A stretch of DNA of 64,000 bases from Sphingomonas lacusdianchii. Its GTDB lineage: Bacteria > Pseudomonadota > Alphaproteobacteria > Sphingomonadales > Sphingomonadaceae. The stretch spans positions 180,932-244,931 of the forward strand of contig NZ_JAKRET010000007.1 of assembly GCF_022664395.1 (NCBI RefSeq), read 5' to 3'. A model generated the notes under the pieces. That model ran no database searches. It worked only from the letters and a program-made list of their open reading frames with translations, and was not told the DNA's origin. This document shows, piece after piece, positions 25,126 to 34,792 of the stretch; positions within the stretch are counted from its first letter, which is position 1, and each line of letters opens with the position of its first letter. A program made the position numbers and the translations under genes.

Positions 25126-26161
25126 CCCCCGCCTCCGCCGCCGGGATCACCCCGTCCGCCACCAGCCGGTGCAGCGCATCGATATGGCCGTTGTCGCGTG
25201 CGGCATCGGCGACCGAGGTCATGACGATGGTCAGCCGCAGGTCGGGAACGACATAGACCATCTGCCCGCCATAGCCCCAGGCGAAGCGCACCGGGTGACC
25301 GCGCATCTCGGTCAGGAACCAGCCATAGCCATAGGCCTGCCCGCTCCATGGTGATACCGCGCGCGGCGTCCAGCTGGTCCGCACCCAGTCGGTCGGCAGG
25401 ATGCGCTTGCCACCTACCACCCCGTCGAGCCGATAGAGTTCGCCGAACCGGGCCAGCGCGCGCGGCGACAGCCGCATCTCGTTGCCGCCGAAGTAAATGC
25501 CCTGCGGGTCGGCGGGCCAGACCGGAATGGTGATCCCGAGCGGTTCGCCCAGCCAGTCGCGCGCATTGGCGAGCGTGGTGCGCCCGCTCGCCCTAGTCAG
25601 CGCCGCCGACAACAAATGCGTTGATCCGGTCGAATAGAGCATCGCCGTCCCCGGATCGGCGACGAACGGTCGCGACAGCGCGAAGCGGACCCAATTGGGA
25701 CTGGAAACCCAGCGGCCATAATATTCGCCCGAGGTCCGCTCCAGCCCGGCTTGCATCGACAACAAATTGCCGATCGTCACCCGCGCGAGCCGGGGATCGG
25801 GATCGGCGGGCGCGTCGCCGCGCAGGATTGGCAGCACCGGCTGGTCGACGCCGGTAAACACACCGCGTTCGATGGCGATACCGATCAGCGCCGACATCAC
25901 CGACTTCGACGCCGACTTGATATTGACCGGCCGGTCGAGCGGCGGGCCGCCGTTGAACACGCGTTCGGTCAGCGGCTGGCCGTCGCGCAGCACCAGCAGC
26001 GACCGCAAGCGGGGAAGCCGTTCGGCGTCGGCGATGGTCGCCCGCATCGCGGCGGCATCCAGCCCGCGCGTCGCCGGCGTCGCGGCAGGTTGCGGCGGGG
26101 GCGTAGCACCGCCGTCACAGGCGGCGGTCAGTAGCAACAGGCAGGGGAGTAGCGCGCGCAT
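25115..26161 (-). CDS. Serine hydrolase lipoprotein, class C beta-lactamase fold
   Basis: 348 residues. Signal with lipobox LLTAAC, Pro-rich linker, then a beta-lactamase/DD-peptidase fold: SxxK in SASKSV, the tyrosine motif in LYSTGS, and GYGGQ in place of the KTG box. Such proteins may be esterases, D-aminopeptidases or lactonases; resistance cannot be inferred. Convergent with the dehydrogenase, overlapping by 11 bases. Confidence 0.85.
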   Translation of the reverse strand: MRALLPCLLLLTAACDGGATPPPQPAATPATRGLDAAAMRATIADAERLPRLRSLLVLRDGQPLTERVFNGGPPLDRPVNIKSASKSVMSALIGIAIERGVFTGVDQPVLPILRGDAPADPDPRLARVTIGNLLSMQAGLERTSGEYYGRWVSSPNWVRFALSRPFVADPGTAMLYSTGSTHLLSAALTRASGRTTLANARDWLGEPLGITIPVWPADPQGIYFGGNEMRLSPRALARFGELYRLDGVVGGKRILPTDWVRTSWTPRAVSPWSGQAYGYGWFLTEMRGHPVRFAWGYGGQMVYVVPDLRLTIVMTSVADAARDNGHIDALHRLVADGVIPAAEAGATG

Positions 26162-26254
26162 GGTCCCCCATGTCGGCGGTCGGCGGCCACATACAAGTCG
26201 GGCGGCAGGTTGCCCTGCCGCTCGTCGAAGGTGGAAGGAGATCGGGAAAGCCGA

Positions 26255-27565
26255 TCAATCCTCCTGGATAAGGCTGTTCTTTCCGGAGTCACGCATCCGC
26301 AGATAAACGACCAGCGAGATGCCGATCATCGCGGTGACATACCAGTAGAAGCCGCGTTCCCAGCCGGCATCCTTGAACTTCAGCGCGACGAATTCCGCCG
26401 TGCCGCCGAAGATGGTGTTGGCGAGTGCATAGGGCAGCGCCACGCCGAGCGCACGGATATGCGCCGGGAACAGTTCGGCCTTCACCACCGCGTTGATCGA
26501 GGTATAGCCGGTGACGATGATGAGCGCGGCCATTACCAGCAGCCCGGCGGTCGTGGCGTCGCGGGTCTGTTCGAGCGCGCTGAAGATCGGATAGGTGAAC
26601 AGCACGCCGGCAATGCCAAAGGCAATCATCAACGGCTTGCGCCCGATCCGGTCCGACAGGCCGCCCGCGATCGGCTGCAACAGCATGAACACGAACAGGG
26701 TGATCGCGTTGATCTGGGTCGCGGTCTCCTTGGAAAAGCCCGAGGTGTTGACCAGGAACTTCTGCATGTAGATCGAATAGGCGTAGAAGGCGAGCGTACC
26801 GCCGGCGGTCAGCAGCATGACCAGCGCGGTTTCCTTCGGATGGTTGCGCAGCAGCATCAGGAAGCCCGACTTGGGCGCATCGGTCTTCTTGGCGTTCTTG
26901 TAGCTTTCGGTCTCGGCAAGGCCGCGCCGCAGATAGAAGACGACGACGGCGAGCACCGCACCGACGAAGAACGGAATGCGCCAGCCCCATGCTTCCAGTT
27001 CGGCCTTCGGCATTACCGATTGCAGCAGGAGCAGCAGGAGGATCGCCAGCAATTGGCCCGAGATCAGCGTGACATATTGGAAGGACGAGAAGAAGCCGCG
27101 CCGGTCCTTGCCCGCCATTTCCGACAGATAGGTCGCGCTGGCACCATATTCGCCGCCGACCGACAGCCCCTGCATCAGCCGCGCGAGCACCAGCAGCGCA
27201 GGCGCGATCAGGCCGATCGATTCATAGACCGGGGTACAGGCGATGATGAGCGAGCCGGCGCACATCAGCGTTACCGACAGCGTCAGCCCGGCCTTGCGGC
27301 CATGGCGGTCGGCATAGATGCCCATGATCCACGCGCCGATCGGGCGCATGACGAAACCGATCGCAAAGACGGCCGCGGCACTCAGCAACTGCGCGGTCTG
27401 GCTGCTCGCCGGAAAGAAGTGCGGTGCGAAATACAGGGTGAAGGCGGAATAGACATACCAGTCGAACCATTCGACCAGATTGCCGGTCGATCCGCCGATG
27501 ATCGATTTCAGGCGCGAATTGGTCGACGGACCGGTCGCGACCGATGGATGGGGTATGGAGGCCAC
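26255..27565 (-). CDS. MFS transporter, metabolite:H+ symporter (MHS) family
   Basis: 436 residues with 12 predicted membrane helices. GGSTGNLVEWFDWYVYS at the start of helix 1, RPIGAWIMGIYADRHGRK in loop 2-3 and GLSVGGEYGASATYLSEM are MHS marks shared with KgtP and ShiA, which carry 2-oxoglutarate, shikimate or other carboxylates with protons. GTG 27565 has GGGAGAG five bases upstream. Divergent from the DctB-like kinase gene across 207 bases, so the two-component pair may control it. Confidence 0.9.
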   Translation of the reverse strand: MASIPHPSVATGPSTNSRLKSIIGGSTGNLVEWFDWYVYSAFTLYFAPHFFPASSQTAQLLSAAAVFAIGFVMRPIGAWIMGIYADRHGRKAGLTLSVTLMCAGSLIIACTPVYESIGLIAPALLVLARLMQGLSVGGEYGASATYLSEMAGKDRRGFFSSFQYVTLISGQLLAILLLLLLQSVMPKAELEAWGWRIPFFVGAVLAVVVFYLRRGLAETESYKNAKKTDAPKSGFLMLLRNHPKETALVMLLTAGGTLAFYAYSIYMQKFLVNTSGFSKETATQINAITLFVFMLLQPIAGGLSDRIGRKPLMIAFGIAGVLFTYPIFSALEQTRDATTAGLLVMAALIIVTGYTSINAVVKAELFPAHIRALGVALPYALANTIFGGTAEFVALKFKDAGWERGFYWYVTAMIGISLVVYLRMRDSGKNSLIQED

Positions 27566-27772
27566 AGCATCTCTCCCAAGATTGCCCGTGCGGACATTGA
27601 TGCCGCACTACGGACCAAACAATGGCCCATGCTGGGCATTCTATGAACCATTTTTCGTGCAGGCATAAGCTACTGTAAAATAACAATATATGGTCTTGGT
27701 AGCTGCGATGTACGCCGAATCCGCGCAAAAATCCGCATGGCGCCGCCCGGCGTCGTGCGGTAAACTGCACGC

Positions 27773-29545
27773 ATGGGCTGGCTGTACCGCAGGACGACGC
27801 TGCTCGCGGGGATCATCGCGGCGATCGCCACGATCGGGATGATCTGGCTGGCGGCGTTCATCTGGTTCGAACGATCGGGCCTTGCCGAGCTACGGGACGA
27901 TACCGCCCGGACGGCGCGGCAACAGGCGCGACTGTTCGCCAGCGACCTCGCCAAATTCCGGCTGCTGCCGATCGTGCTCGGCGAGTACACCGATCTGCTC
28001 GATACGCTGCGGCGGCGCGATCCGGGGGCGACCGACCGCATGAACGGCAAGCTGGCGATGCTGGCACAGCGGACCGGAGCGCCGGTCATCTACCTCTTGG
28101 ATCGCGACGGGATGACGGTGTCGGCGTCGAATGCCGGCACGGCGGAAAGCTTTGTCGGGCGCGACTATCGCTTTCGACCCTATTTCGTCCGGGCGATGCG
28201 GCAGGGCGCGGCCGAATATTTCGCGGTCGGCAATGTCAGCGGCCGGCCGGGCCTGTTCCTCGCGCGCCGGATCGGCACTGCCGGCGACCCGGCGGGCGCG
28301 ATCGTCGTCAAGGTCGAGTTCGACGACCTGACCCGGGCATGGTCGAGCGACCCGGGACAGACGCTGGTGAGCGACGGGCGGGGCATCGTGCTGTTCGCGA
28401 CCGATGCCGAGGAACGATTCCGGATCACCCGACCGTTGTCCGCCGATATTCGGGCCGACATCGCCCGCAGCGGTCAGTTCGGCAATGCACCGCTGTCGCC
28501 CAGTCGCTATCGCTTCGGCGCCGATATGGCGCGGGGGCCGGGCGGCGACGACCTGCTGCTCGCGCGGGTCGCCATGCCGCTGAGCGGGTGGCAATTGCTG
28601 CATGTCGTGCCCACGCAGCGGACGCTGCGCGATGCGGCGGCGCTGGCGCGGTTGACGACGATCGCCGCGTCGCTGGCGATCGCCGCGCTGCTCGCGCTGT
28701 TCCTGTGGCGTTCGGCCCGGGCGGCGCAGGCGGCCCGCTATCGCGCGTCGCTGGAAAAGGCGGTGGCGGAGCGGACCGCCGCGTTACGCGCGGAGATTGC
28801 CGAGCGGACCGCGATCGACCGTCGCTTTCGCGAGGCGCGCGAGGAACTGGCGCAGGCCAATCGGTTGGGGTCGCTGGGGTCGATCACCGCCGGCCTCGTC
28901 CACGAGATCAACCAGCCGGTGGCGACGATCCGTACGCTGTCGGAGAATGCGCAACATCATCTGGCGAGCGGGCGGATCGACCGCGTCGCGGCGAACCTGG
29001 CGACGACCGTCGACCTGACCGCGCGGATCGGCGCGATCACGCAGGAGATGCGGCGCTTCGCCCGGCGGGGAAAGGGAACGGTCGGCCCGGTGCCGCTCGA
29101 TGCCGTGATCGCGGGGGCATTGTTGCTGGTCGGCGACCGGTTTCGCATGGCCGGGGTGGCGCTCGACCTGCCGCCCGCCGGGCAGCCGATGGTGCGCGCC
29201 GGGCGGGTGCGGCTCGAACAGGTGCTGGTCAACCTGCTGATCAACGCGCTGGAGGCGGTGCAGGGGACGCCCGATCCGCGTGTCGCGGTGCAGGTCGAAC
29301 CGGCCGGCGATCGGCTGTTGCTGACCGTTGCCGATAACGGCCCCGGAATCGATCCGGCGATCGCCGACGACATCTTCCAACCCTTCGTTACCGGCAAGGC
29401 CGATGGGCTGGGGCTGGGGCTGGGAATCGTGCGCGACATCGTCACCGAATTCGGCGGCGTGGTGACGGTGATGCCGTCGTCGTCGGGCGCGACGTTCCGG
29501 GTGACATTGCAGAAGGAGACGGGCGATGATCCTGCTGATCGATGA
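27773..29545 (+). CDS. dctB: DctB-like sensor histidine kinase
   Basis: 590 residues: TM1 (~11-33), a periplasmic double-Cache/PDC sensor (~35-290) with FVGRDYRFRPYFVRAM, TM2 (~292-315), a coiled linker, HisKA with LVHEINQPVATIRTL (phosphorylated His near 380), and an ATPase domain with NLLINALEAV, DNGPGIDP and GLGLGLGIVRDI. DctB kinases sense C4-dicarboxylates. Symbol by similarity of architecture. Its 3' end overlaps the response regulator gene by 20 bases. Confidence 0.85.
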   Translation: MGWLYRRTTLLAGIIAAIATIGMIWLAAFIWFERSGLAELRDDTARTARQQARLFASDLAKFRLLPIVLGEYTDLLDTLRRRDPGATDRMNGKLAMLAQRTGAPVIYLLDRDGMTVSASNAGTAESFVGRDYRFRPYFVRAMRQGAAEYFAVGNVSGRPGLFLARRIGTAGDPAGAIVVKVEFDDLTRAWSSDPGQTLVSDGRGIVLFATDAEERFRITRPLSADIRADIARSGQFGNAPLSPSRYRFGADMARGPGGDDLLLARVAMPLSGWQLLHVVPTQRTLRDAAALARLTTIAASLAIAALLALFLWRSARAAQAARYRASLEKAVAERTAALRAEIAERTAIDRRFREAREELAQANRLGSLGSITAGLVHEINQPVATIRTLSENAQHHLASGRIDRVAANLATTVDLTARIGAITQEMRRFARRGKGTVGPVPLDAVIAGALLLVGDRFRMAGVALDLPPAGQPMVRAGRVRLEQVLVNLLINALEAVQGTPDPRVAVQVEPAGDRLLLTVADNGPGIDPAIADDIFQPFVTGKADGLGLGLGIVRDIVTEFGGVVTVMPSSSGATFRVTLQKETGDDPADR

Positions 29546-30830
29546 CGACGATGCGCTGCGGACGGCGCTGGTCGATTCCTTCGCCATTGCCGGGCTGGAG
29601 GTGGCGGACTTTGCCGACGCGACCGCCGCGCTGGCGCGCGTCACGCCCGACTTTCCGGGCATCGTCGTCACCGACATCCGCATGCCGAAGATGGATGGCC
29701 ATGCCGTGTTCGAGGCGGTCAGCGCGCGCGACGGCGAAATTCCGGTGTTGCTGATGACTGGCCATGGCGATGTCGCGATGGCGGTGGCGGCGATTCGCGA
29801 CGGGGCGTTCGACTTCATCGCCAAGCCCTTTGCCGCCGACCACCTGATCGCCAGCGTCCGCCGCGCGTTGGAGGTCCGGCGGCTGGTGCTCGAAAACCGG
29901 CGGCTGCGCGCCTCGGTCGATGCGGCGGCGGAGGACGATTATCCGTTGATCGGGACGACGCCGGCGATGGATGCGCTGCGCGACAAGCTGCGGCAACTGG
30001 CGCAGATCGACGTCGACGTGCTGATCGAGGGGGAGACCGGCACCGGCAAGGAGCTGGCGGCGCGGCAACTGCATCGCTGGAGCAAGCGGCGCAACCACGG
30101 CTTCGTGTCGGTCGACTGCGCGGCGCTGCCAGACCCGCTGGTCGACGAGATATTGTTCGGCACGCGCGGCAGCGGCGGGCGAATTGCCGAGGCGGATCGC
30201 GGCACGCTGTTCCTCGACGAGATCGACAGCATGTCGAGCGCGGTACAGGGCAAGCTGCTGCGCGTGATCGAGGAGCGCGAACTGCCCGCCAATGGCCGCG
30301 AACCGCCGCGCGTCGTCAATCTGCGCGTGATCGCCGCCGCCAAGGCGAACCTGGCGCAAGAGGTCGCGAGCGGGCGGTTCCGCGAGGATCTGCTCTATCG
30401 GCTGGAGACGATCCGGCTGCGCATCCCGCCGCTTCGCGAACGCCGCGCCGACGTGCCGATGCTGTTCGCATGGTTCCTGCGCGACGTGGCCGCGCAATAT
30501 GACCGGCCGGTGCCCGCGATCACCGCCGAGGTCGAGGCGCGGCTGATGACCGATCCGTGGCGCGGCAATGTCCGCGCGCTGCGCAACTTCGCGGTGCAGA
30601 CCGTGCTTGCGCTGACCCGCGACGATCCGGGCGAGGCGGGGCTGTCGCTGACCGAACGCCTCGCCCGGCTCGAGGCGGCGATGATCGGGGAGGCGCTGCA
30701 ACAGGCCGGTGGCGACGTGACCGCGACCGCCGAGGCGCTGGGCCTGCCGCGTCGCAGCCTGTACGACCGGTTGCAGCGCCACGGCATCGACGCCAGCAGC
30801 TTCCGCCGCCGCGAAGGCGATGCGGCATGA
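29526..30830 (+). CDS. dctD: DctD-like response regulator lacking the GAFTGA loop
   Basis: 434 residues: receiver (~1-120) with IDDDD and the phospho-acceptor Asp in VVTDIRMPKMDG; AAA+ domain with Walker A GETGTGKE and Walker B GTLFLDEID; C-terminal Fis-type helix-turn-helix (ATAEALGLPRRSLYDRL). Between LFG and the Walker B strand, where sigma-54 activators carry GAFTGA, this protein has only TRGSGGRIAEAD. It therefore probably cannot work with sigma-54 and may act on the main sigma factor, as Rhodobacter NtrC does. Overlaps both neighbours, so same operon as dctB. Confidence 0.85.
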   Translation: MILLIDDDDALRTALVDSFAIAGLEVADFADATAALARVTPDFPGIVVTDIRMPKMDGHAVFEAVSARDGEIPVLLMTGHGDVAMAVAAIRDGAFDFIAKPFAADHLIASVRRALEVRRLVLENRRLRASVDAAAEDDYPLIGTTPAMDALRDKLRQLAQIDVDVLIEGETGTGKELAARQLHRWSKRRNHGFVSVDCAALPDPLVDEILFGTRGSGGRIAEADRGTLFLDEIDSMSSAVQGKLLRVIEERELPANGREPPRVVNLRVIAAAKANLAQEVASGRFREDLLYRLETIRLRIPPLRERRADVPMLFAWFLRDVAAQYDRPVPAITAEVEARLMTDPWRGNVRALRNFAVQTVLALTRDDPGEAGLSLTERLARLEAAMIGEALQQAGGDVTATAEALGLPRRSLYDRLQRHGIDASSFRRREGDAA

Positions 30831-32167
30831 TCGATCACGTCGCGATCGTCGGTGCGGGCTTTTCGGGAACGCTGCTCGCCATCAACCTGCTGCGCCATGA
30901 CGGGCCGCGCGCGACGCTGATCGAGCGCGGCGGGGCGGCGGGGCAGGGGGTCGCGTACGGCATGGCGCAGCCCGACCATCTCCTCAACGTCCGCGCCGCC
31001 AATATGAGCGCCTTTCCCGACCGGCCCGACCATTTCGTCCGCTGGCTGGCCGAACGCGGCGACACGCAGGGCGCCGGCGATTTCGTGCCGCGCGCGACCT
31101 ATGGCGCCTATCTGCGCGACCTGCTCGCCGACGCGCAGGCAGCGGCGCCCGATCGCCTGACGATCGTCGATGGCGAGGCGATCGACTGCGACGGCGGCCA
31201 TGTGACGTTGCGCGACGGACGAAGCGTCGCCGCCAATGTCGCGGTGCTGGCGGTCGGCAATCTCGCGCCGCAGGTGCCGCCGGGGCTGGCGGCGGTGGCC
31301 GGATCGCCGGCCTATGTCGGCAATCCATGGGATGCGCGCGGGACGGCGGGACTGGGCGACGACGATGGCGTGCTGCTGGTCGGCACCGGGCTGACCATGG
31401 TCGATGTCGTGCTGACGCTGGAGGCGCGGGGGTTCGCCGGACGGATGGTCGCGCTGTCGCGGCGCGGGCTGTTGCCGCACCGCCATGCGCCCGCCATGCC
31501 CGGCGATCCGCCGCGGTCCGAACGCCCGCGTCCGCCGCTGTCGGCATTGGTGCGCGAGGTGCGCGCGCGCGGGGAAGCGATCGGCTGGCGCAGCGCGATC
31601 GACGAACTGCGCCCCTTTACCCAGGGCATCTGGGCGGCGGCGGATGGCGACGAACGTCGCCGGTTCCTGCGCCATTTGCGGCCGTGGTGGGACATTCATC
31701 GCCACCGGCTGGCCCCCGCCGTTGCCGACCGGATCGCGGCGTTGGTCGATAGCGGGCGGCTGACCGTGCTGGCGGGCAAGACCTGCGATGCGGTGCCGAC
31801 CGGCGATGGCATCGACGTCCGGTGGCGACCGCGCGGTGCCGAAGCCTGCCAGACGCTGCACGTCGCCCGCATCATCTGCTGCACCGGGCCGCAAGGCGAT
31901 CTGGCCCGGACCGACGATCCGTTGCTTCGCCGGCTGCATGCACGGGGCAGCATCCGCCCCGATCCGGAGCATCTGGGCGTCGAGGTCGAATCGACCGGCC
32001 GCGTGCGGCGCACCGATGGTGAAACTGACGATTCGCTGTTCGCGATCGGTCCGATGACCCGGGGTGCCTTTTGGGAGATCGTCGCCGTCCCCGACCTGCG
32101 TCGCCAAGTATGGGACGTTGCACGCTATTTATCGAATGCGCACTGGGTCGGTGGCGAAGGCTTGTAA
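30827..32167 (+). CDS. FAD/NAD(P)-binding protein, COG4529-like
   Basis: 446 residues. Starts with the dinucleotide site VAIVGAGFSGTLLA, then HLLNVRAANMSAFPD and a second nucleotide-binding region (VLLVGTGLTMVDVVLTL), ending in GPMTRGAFWEIVAVPDLR. Typical of the uncharacterised FAD oxidoreductase/hydroxylase group COG4529. ATG 30827 overlaps the dctD stop (ATGA), so it is cotranscribed with the two-component genes; the upstream open frame is a shadow. No substrate can be named. Confidence 0.8.
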   Translation: MIDHVAIVGAGFSGTLLAINLLRHDGPRATLIERGGAAGQGVAYGMAQPDHLLNVRAANMSAFPDRPDHFVRWLAERGDTQGAGDFVPRATYGAYLRDLLADAQAAAPDRLTIVDGEAIDCDGGHVTLRDGRSVAANVAVLAVGNLAPQVPPGLAAVAGSPAYVGNPWDARGTAGLGDDDGVLLVGTGLTMVDVVLTLEARGFAGRMVALSRRGLLPHRHAPAMPGDPPRSERPRPPLSALVREVRARGEAIGWRSAIDELRPFTQGIWAAADGDERRRFLRHLRPWWDIHRHRLAPAVADRIAALVDSGRLTVLAGKTCDAVPTGDGIDVRWRPRGAEACQTLHVARIICCTGPQGDLARTDDPLLRRLHARGSIRPDPEHLGVEVESTGRVRRTDGETDDSLFAIGPMTRGAFWEIVAVPDLRRQVWDVARYLSNAHWVGGEGL

Positions 32168-32225
32168 TGTTGCGTTGCGGCGATGCTAGAATTGCTTGGT
32201 TGTCGTCGACGAACCGGTTCCCAAC

Positions 32226-33530
32226 ATGCCCATCATGCAGAAATTCACAGTTCGGCCGTCCTTCGGAGTCCAGGTTGCGATCGGCATGGCCGTGGGTGTC
32301 GGTCTGGGGTTCCTCGCCGCGCAGGCCGGTGGCGCCGATGGCACGATCGGGACGACCCTGCACACGATCGGGCAGATTTTCGTACAATTGCTGAAGGTGC
32401 TGGTCCCGGCACTGGTGTTCACCGCGATCGTCGGATCGATCGCGGCGCTGCGCGACCTGCCCAATGCCGCGCGGCTGGTCGGGCAGACGCTGTTATGGTT
32501 CGCGATCACCGCGCTGATCGCGGTGTCGATCGGCATCGTGCTGGCATCGGTCATCCAGCCTGGCCTGCACAGCAGCGCGGCCGTCGCCACCGCCGCCGCG
32601 CCGACGACCGTGGGTAGCTGGCTCGATTTCCTGAAAGGGCTGGTGCCGGCCAATCTGCTCGGCCTGACCGCGACGACGAAGGTTGCCGACGGCGCGGCGA
32701 CCACCGCCCTGGGTTTCAACGTCCTGCAGATCATCGTCGTCGCGATCGCGGTCGGCGCCGCCGCGGTCCGGGTCGGGGCGGCGGGTGAGCCGTTCCTCGC
32801 CTTCAACACCTCGGCGCTGATGATCCTGCGCCGGCTGCTGCGCTGGGTGATCGCACTGACCCCGATCGGATCGGCGGCGCTGATCGGCGATGCGATCGTC
32901 CGCTATGGCTGGAGCACGCTGTCGTCGCTCGGCGCGTTCGCAGGCACGGTCTATCTCGGCCTCGGCATTGTGCTGCTGGTCGTCTATCCGCTGTTGCTGG
33001 CGGTGCATCGCATCGACCCGCGCTGGTTCTTCCGCCGGGCATGGCCGGCGATCCAGCTTGGCTTCGTCACCCGCTCATCGGTGGGTACGCTGCCGGTGAC
33101 GCAGGAACTGACCGAGCGTGCGCTGGGCGTGCCCACCGCTTATGCCGCCTTTGCCGTGCCGCTGGGATCGACGACCAAGATGGACGGGTGCGCCGCCATC
33201 TATCCGGCGGTGGCGGCGATCTTCGTCGCGCAATTCTTCGGACTGACGCTGCACGCCGCCGACTATGCGCTGATCGTGATGGTATCGGTGCTGGGATCGG
33301 CCGCGACCGCCGGGCTGACCGGCGCGACCGTGATGCTGACGCTGACCCTCACCACGCTCGGCCTGCCGCTCGAAGGGGCGGGGCTGTTGCTGGCGATCGA
33401 CCCGATCCTCGACATGGGGCGCACCGCCGTCAATGTCGCCGGGCAGATGCTGGTGCCGACGATCGTCGCCAAGCGCGAAGGGCTGCTGGCCGAGCGGACC
33501 GCGCCCGTCGACGTCGCGCTGGCGGGCTGA
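32226..33530 (+). CDS. Dicarboxylate/amino-acid:cation symporter (DAACS)
   Basis: About 434 residues, 8 membrane helices plus two re-entrant hairpins. Family marks: VRPSFGVQVAIGMAVGVGLG at helix 1, the serine-rich hairpin RSSVGTLPVTQE, PLGSTTKMDGCA (helix 7) and the last helix with DPILDMGRTAVNVAGQ, which holds cation and substrate residues. Similar to DctA/GltP. Position after dctB-dctD suggests C4-dicarboxylate uptake. The frame also allows TTG at 32196; ATG 32226 is chosen though its ribosome site is weak. Confidence 0.88.
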   Translation: MPIMQKFTVRPSFGVQVAIGMAVGVGLGFLAAQAGGADGTIGTTLHTIGQIFVQLLKVLVPALVFTAIVGSIAALRDLPNAARLVGQTLLWFAITALIAVSIGIVLASVIQPGLHSSAAVATAAAPTTVGSWLDFLKGLVPANLLGLTATTKVADGAATTALGFNVLQIIVVAIAVGAAAVRVGAAGEPFLAFNTSALMILRRLLRWVIALTPIGSAALIGDAIVRYGWSTLSSLGAFAGTVYLGLGIVLLVVYPLLLAVHRIDPRWFFRRAWPAIQLGFVTRSSVGTLPVTQELTERALGVPTAYAAFAVPLGSTTKMDGCAAIYPAVAAIFVAQFFGLTLHAADYALIVMVSVLGSAATAGLTGATVMLTLTLTTLGLPLEGAGLLLAIDPILDMGRTAVNVAGQMLVPTIVAKREGLLAERTAPVDVALAG

Positions 33531-33532
33531 GC

Positions 33533-34129
33533 TTACAACCGCGGACCGGCGACGGGGGCCTTTTCGACTGCGGCGGGCTTGTCGTCGATCGTCTTGAGCA
33601 GCACCGGCGTGCGCGTATCGCGCTTGGCATAGTCGCGCGCCGACATGCCGGCGATCACGTCGGGCTGGTCGGGATTGGCACCGGCGGCGATCAGCGTGCG
33701 GACCATGTCGACATTGCGCAGTTGTACCGCGCGGATCAGCGGGGTCTCGCCGCTGCTGTTGCCGAGGTTCAGATTCGCCTTGCGCGCTGCCAGCGCGTTG
33801 ATCGCCTCGACCGATCCTGCCTCGACCGCCAGCAATGCGGGCGTATTGCCGCGATTGTCCTGAATATTCGGGTTGGCCCCCTTGGCGAGGAGGAAGCGGA
33901 GATAGGTCAGGTTGCCGTTCTTGGCGACGATGTGCAGCGCGCCTTCGCCGGTCGAGCGGTCCTTGGTATTGATGATCGTCTGGCCCGGCTGGCCGAGGAT
34001 GTCGTTGACCTTGTTCCCGTCCTCTTCGCGGATCGCCTTCAGGAACACATAGCTTGGCGACATCTGCTGGGCCTGCGCGGCGGCGGGCAGCATCAGCGCG
34101 GCGGCGAGGAGAAGGCGGATGGCGGGCAT
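33533..34129 (-). CDS. Secreted ankyrin-repeat protein
   Basis: 198 residues: signal peptide (LLLAAALMLPAAAQAQ), then four ankyrin repeats (~55-165) such as GEGALHIVAKNGNLTYLRFLLAKGA and GETPLIRAVQLRNVDMVRTL. A periplasmic protein-binding scaffold; partner unknown. Two bases separate its stop from that of the convergent symporter gene. Confidence 0.88.
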   Translation of the reverse strand: MPAIRLLLAAALMLPAAAQAQQMSPSYVFLKAIREEDGNKVNDILGQPGQTIINTKDRSTGEGALHIVAKNGNLTYLRFLLAKGANPNIQDNRGNTPALLAVEAGSVEAINALAARKANLNLGNSSGETPLIRAVQLRNVDMVRTLIAAGANPDQPDVIAGMSARDYAKRDTRTPVLLKTIDDKPAAVEKAPVAGPRL

Positions 34130-34198
34130 GGAACAGGCTCCGAAAGGACGTTACGCGGCTTGCAAGGCGTCGCCTATCAGATCATGGCTGGCAACACC

Positions 34199-34792
34199 AT
34201 GAACAGCATCGTCCGCATCCTCGCGCCAGCGCTCGCGCTGGCCCTTGCCGCCTGTGGCGGACAGGTCGAATCGCCGGGCACCCCGCCTTTGGCCGGGGCG
34301 CGTATCGGCGGGCCGTTCGTCCTGACCGATTCGTCCGGCAAGGTGGTGCGTGACACCGATTTCGCCGGAAAATGGCGGATCATGTATTTCGGCTATACCT
34401 ATTGCCCCGATGTCTGCCCGGTCGATGTCCAGAATATCGCGGCGGGCGTGAAGGCGTTCGAGGACGAATCGCCCGAATTGGGGGCGAAGGTCGTGCCGAT
34501 CTTCGTCACGGTCGATCCAGAACGCGATACGCCGGCGGTGGTCGGCAAGTTCGTCTCCGCCTTCCACCCGCGCATGGTCGGCCTGACCGGCAGTGCGCAG
34601 GCGATCGCCGACGCCGCGCGCGCCTATGGCGTCACCTATGCCAAGTCGCAGCCGCCCGGGGCCAGCGAATATCTGGTGGACCATAGCCGTACGGCGATCC
34701 TGATGGACCCGCAGGGCCGCCCGGTCGCGTTGCTGCCGCAGGACGAAGGCGGGCCGGCGGTCGCCGCCGAGCTCAAGAAGTGGGTCCGGTGA
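34199..34792 (+). CDS. SCO1/SenC-family copper chaperone
   Basis: 197 residues. Lipoprotein signal with LALAAC, then a thioredoxin fold with the copper-binding YCPDVC cysteines and the distant histidine in LVDHSRTA. SCO proteins deliver copper or reduce cysteines of the CuA site of cytochrome oxidase at the membrane. ATG 34184 is also possible; 34199 gives the better lipoprotein start. Overlaps the next gene by 4 bases (GTGA), so the three genes sco, YcgN-like and YgjP-like form an operon. Confidence 0.92.
   Translation: MNSIVRILAPALALALAACGGQVESPGTPPLAGARIGGPFVLTDSSGKVVRDTDFAGKWRIMYFGYTYCPDVCPVDVQNIAAGVKAFEDESPELGAKVVPIFVTVDPERDTPAVVGKFVSAFHPRMVGLTGSAQAIADAARAYGVTYAKSQPPGASEYLVDHSRTAILMDPQGRPVALLPQDEGGPAVAAELKKWVR

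Noticed and set aside
27635..27650. Sigma-54-like TGG-N10-GC element upstream of the MFS gene
   Set aside because: The spacing fits, but other consensus bases are poor and the adjacent DctD-like regulator lacks the GAFTGA loop, so a sigma-54 promoter here is not supported.
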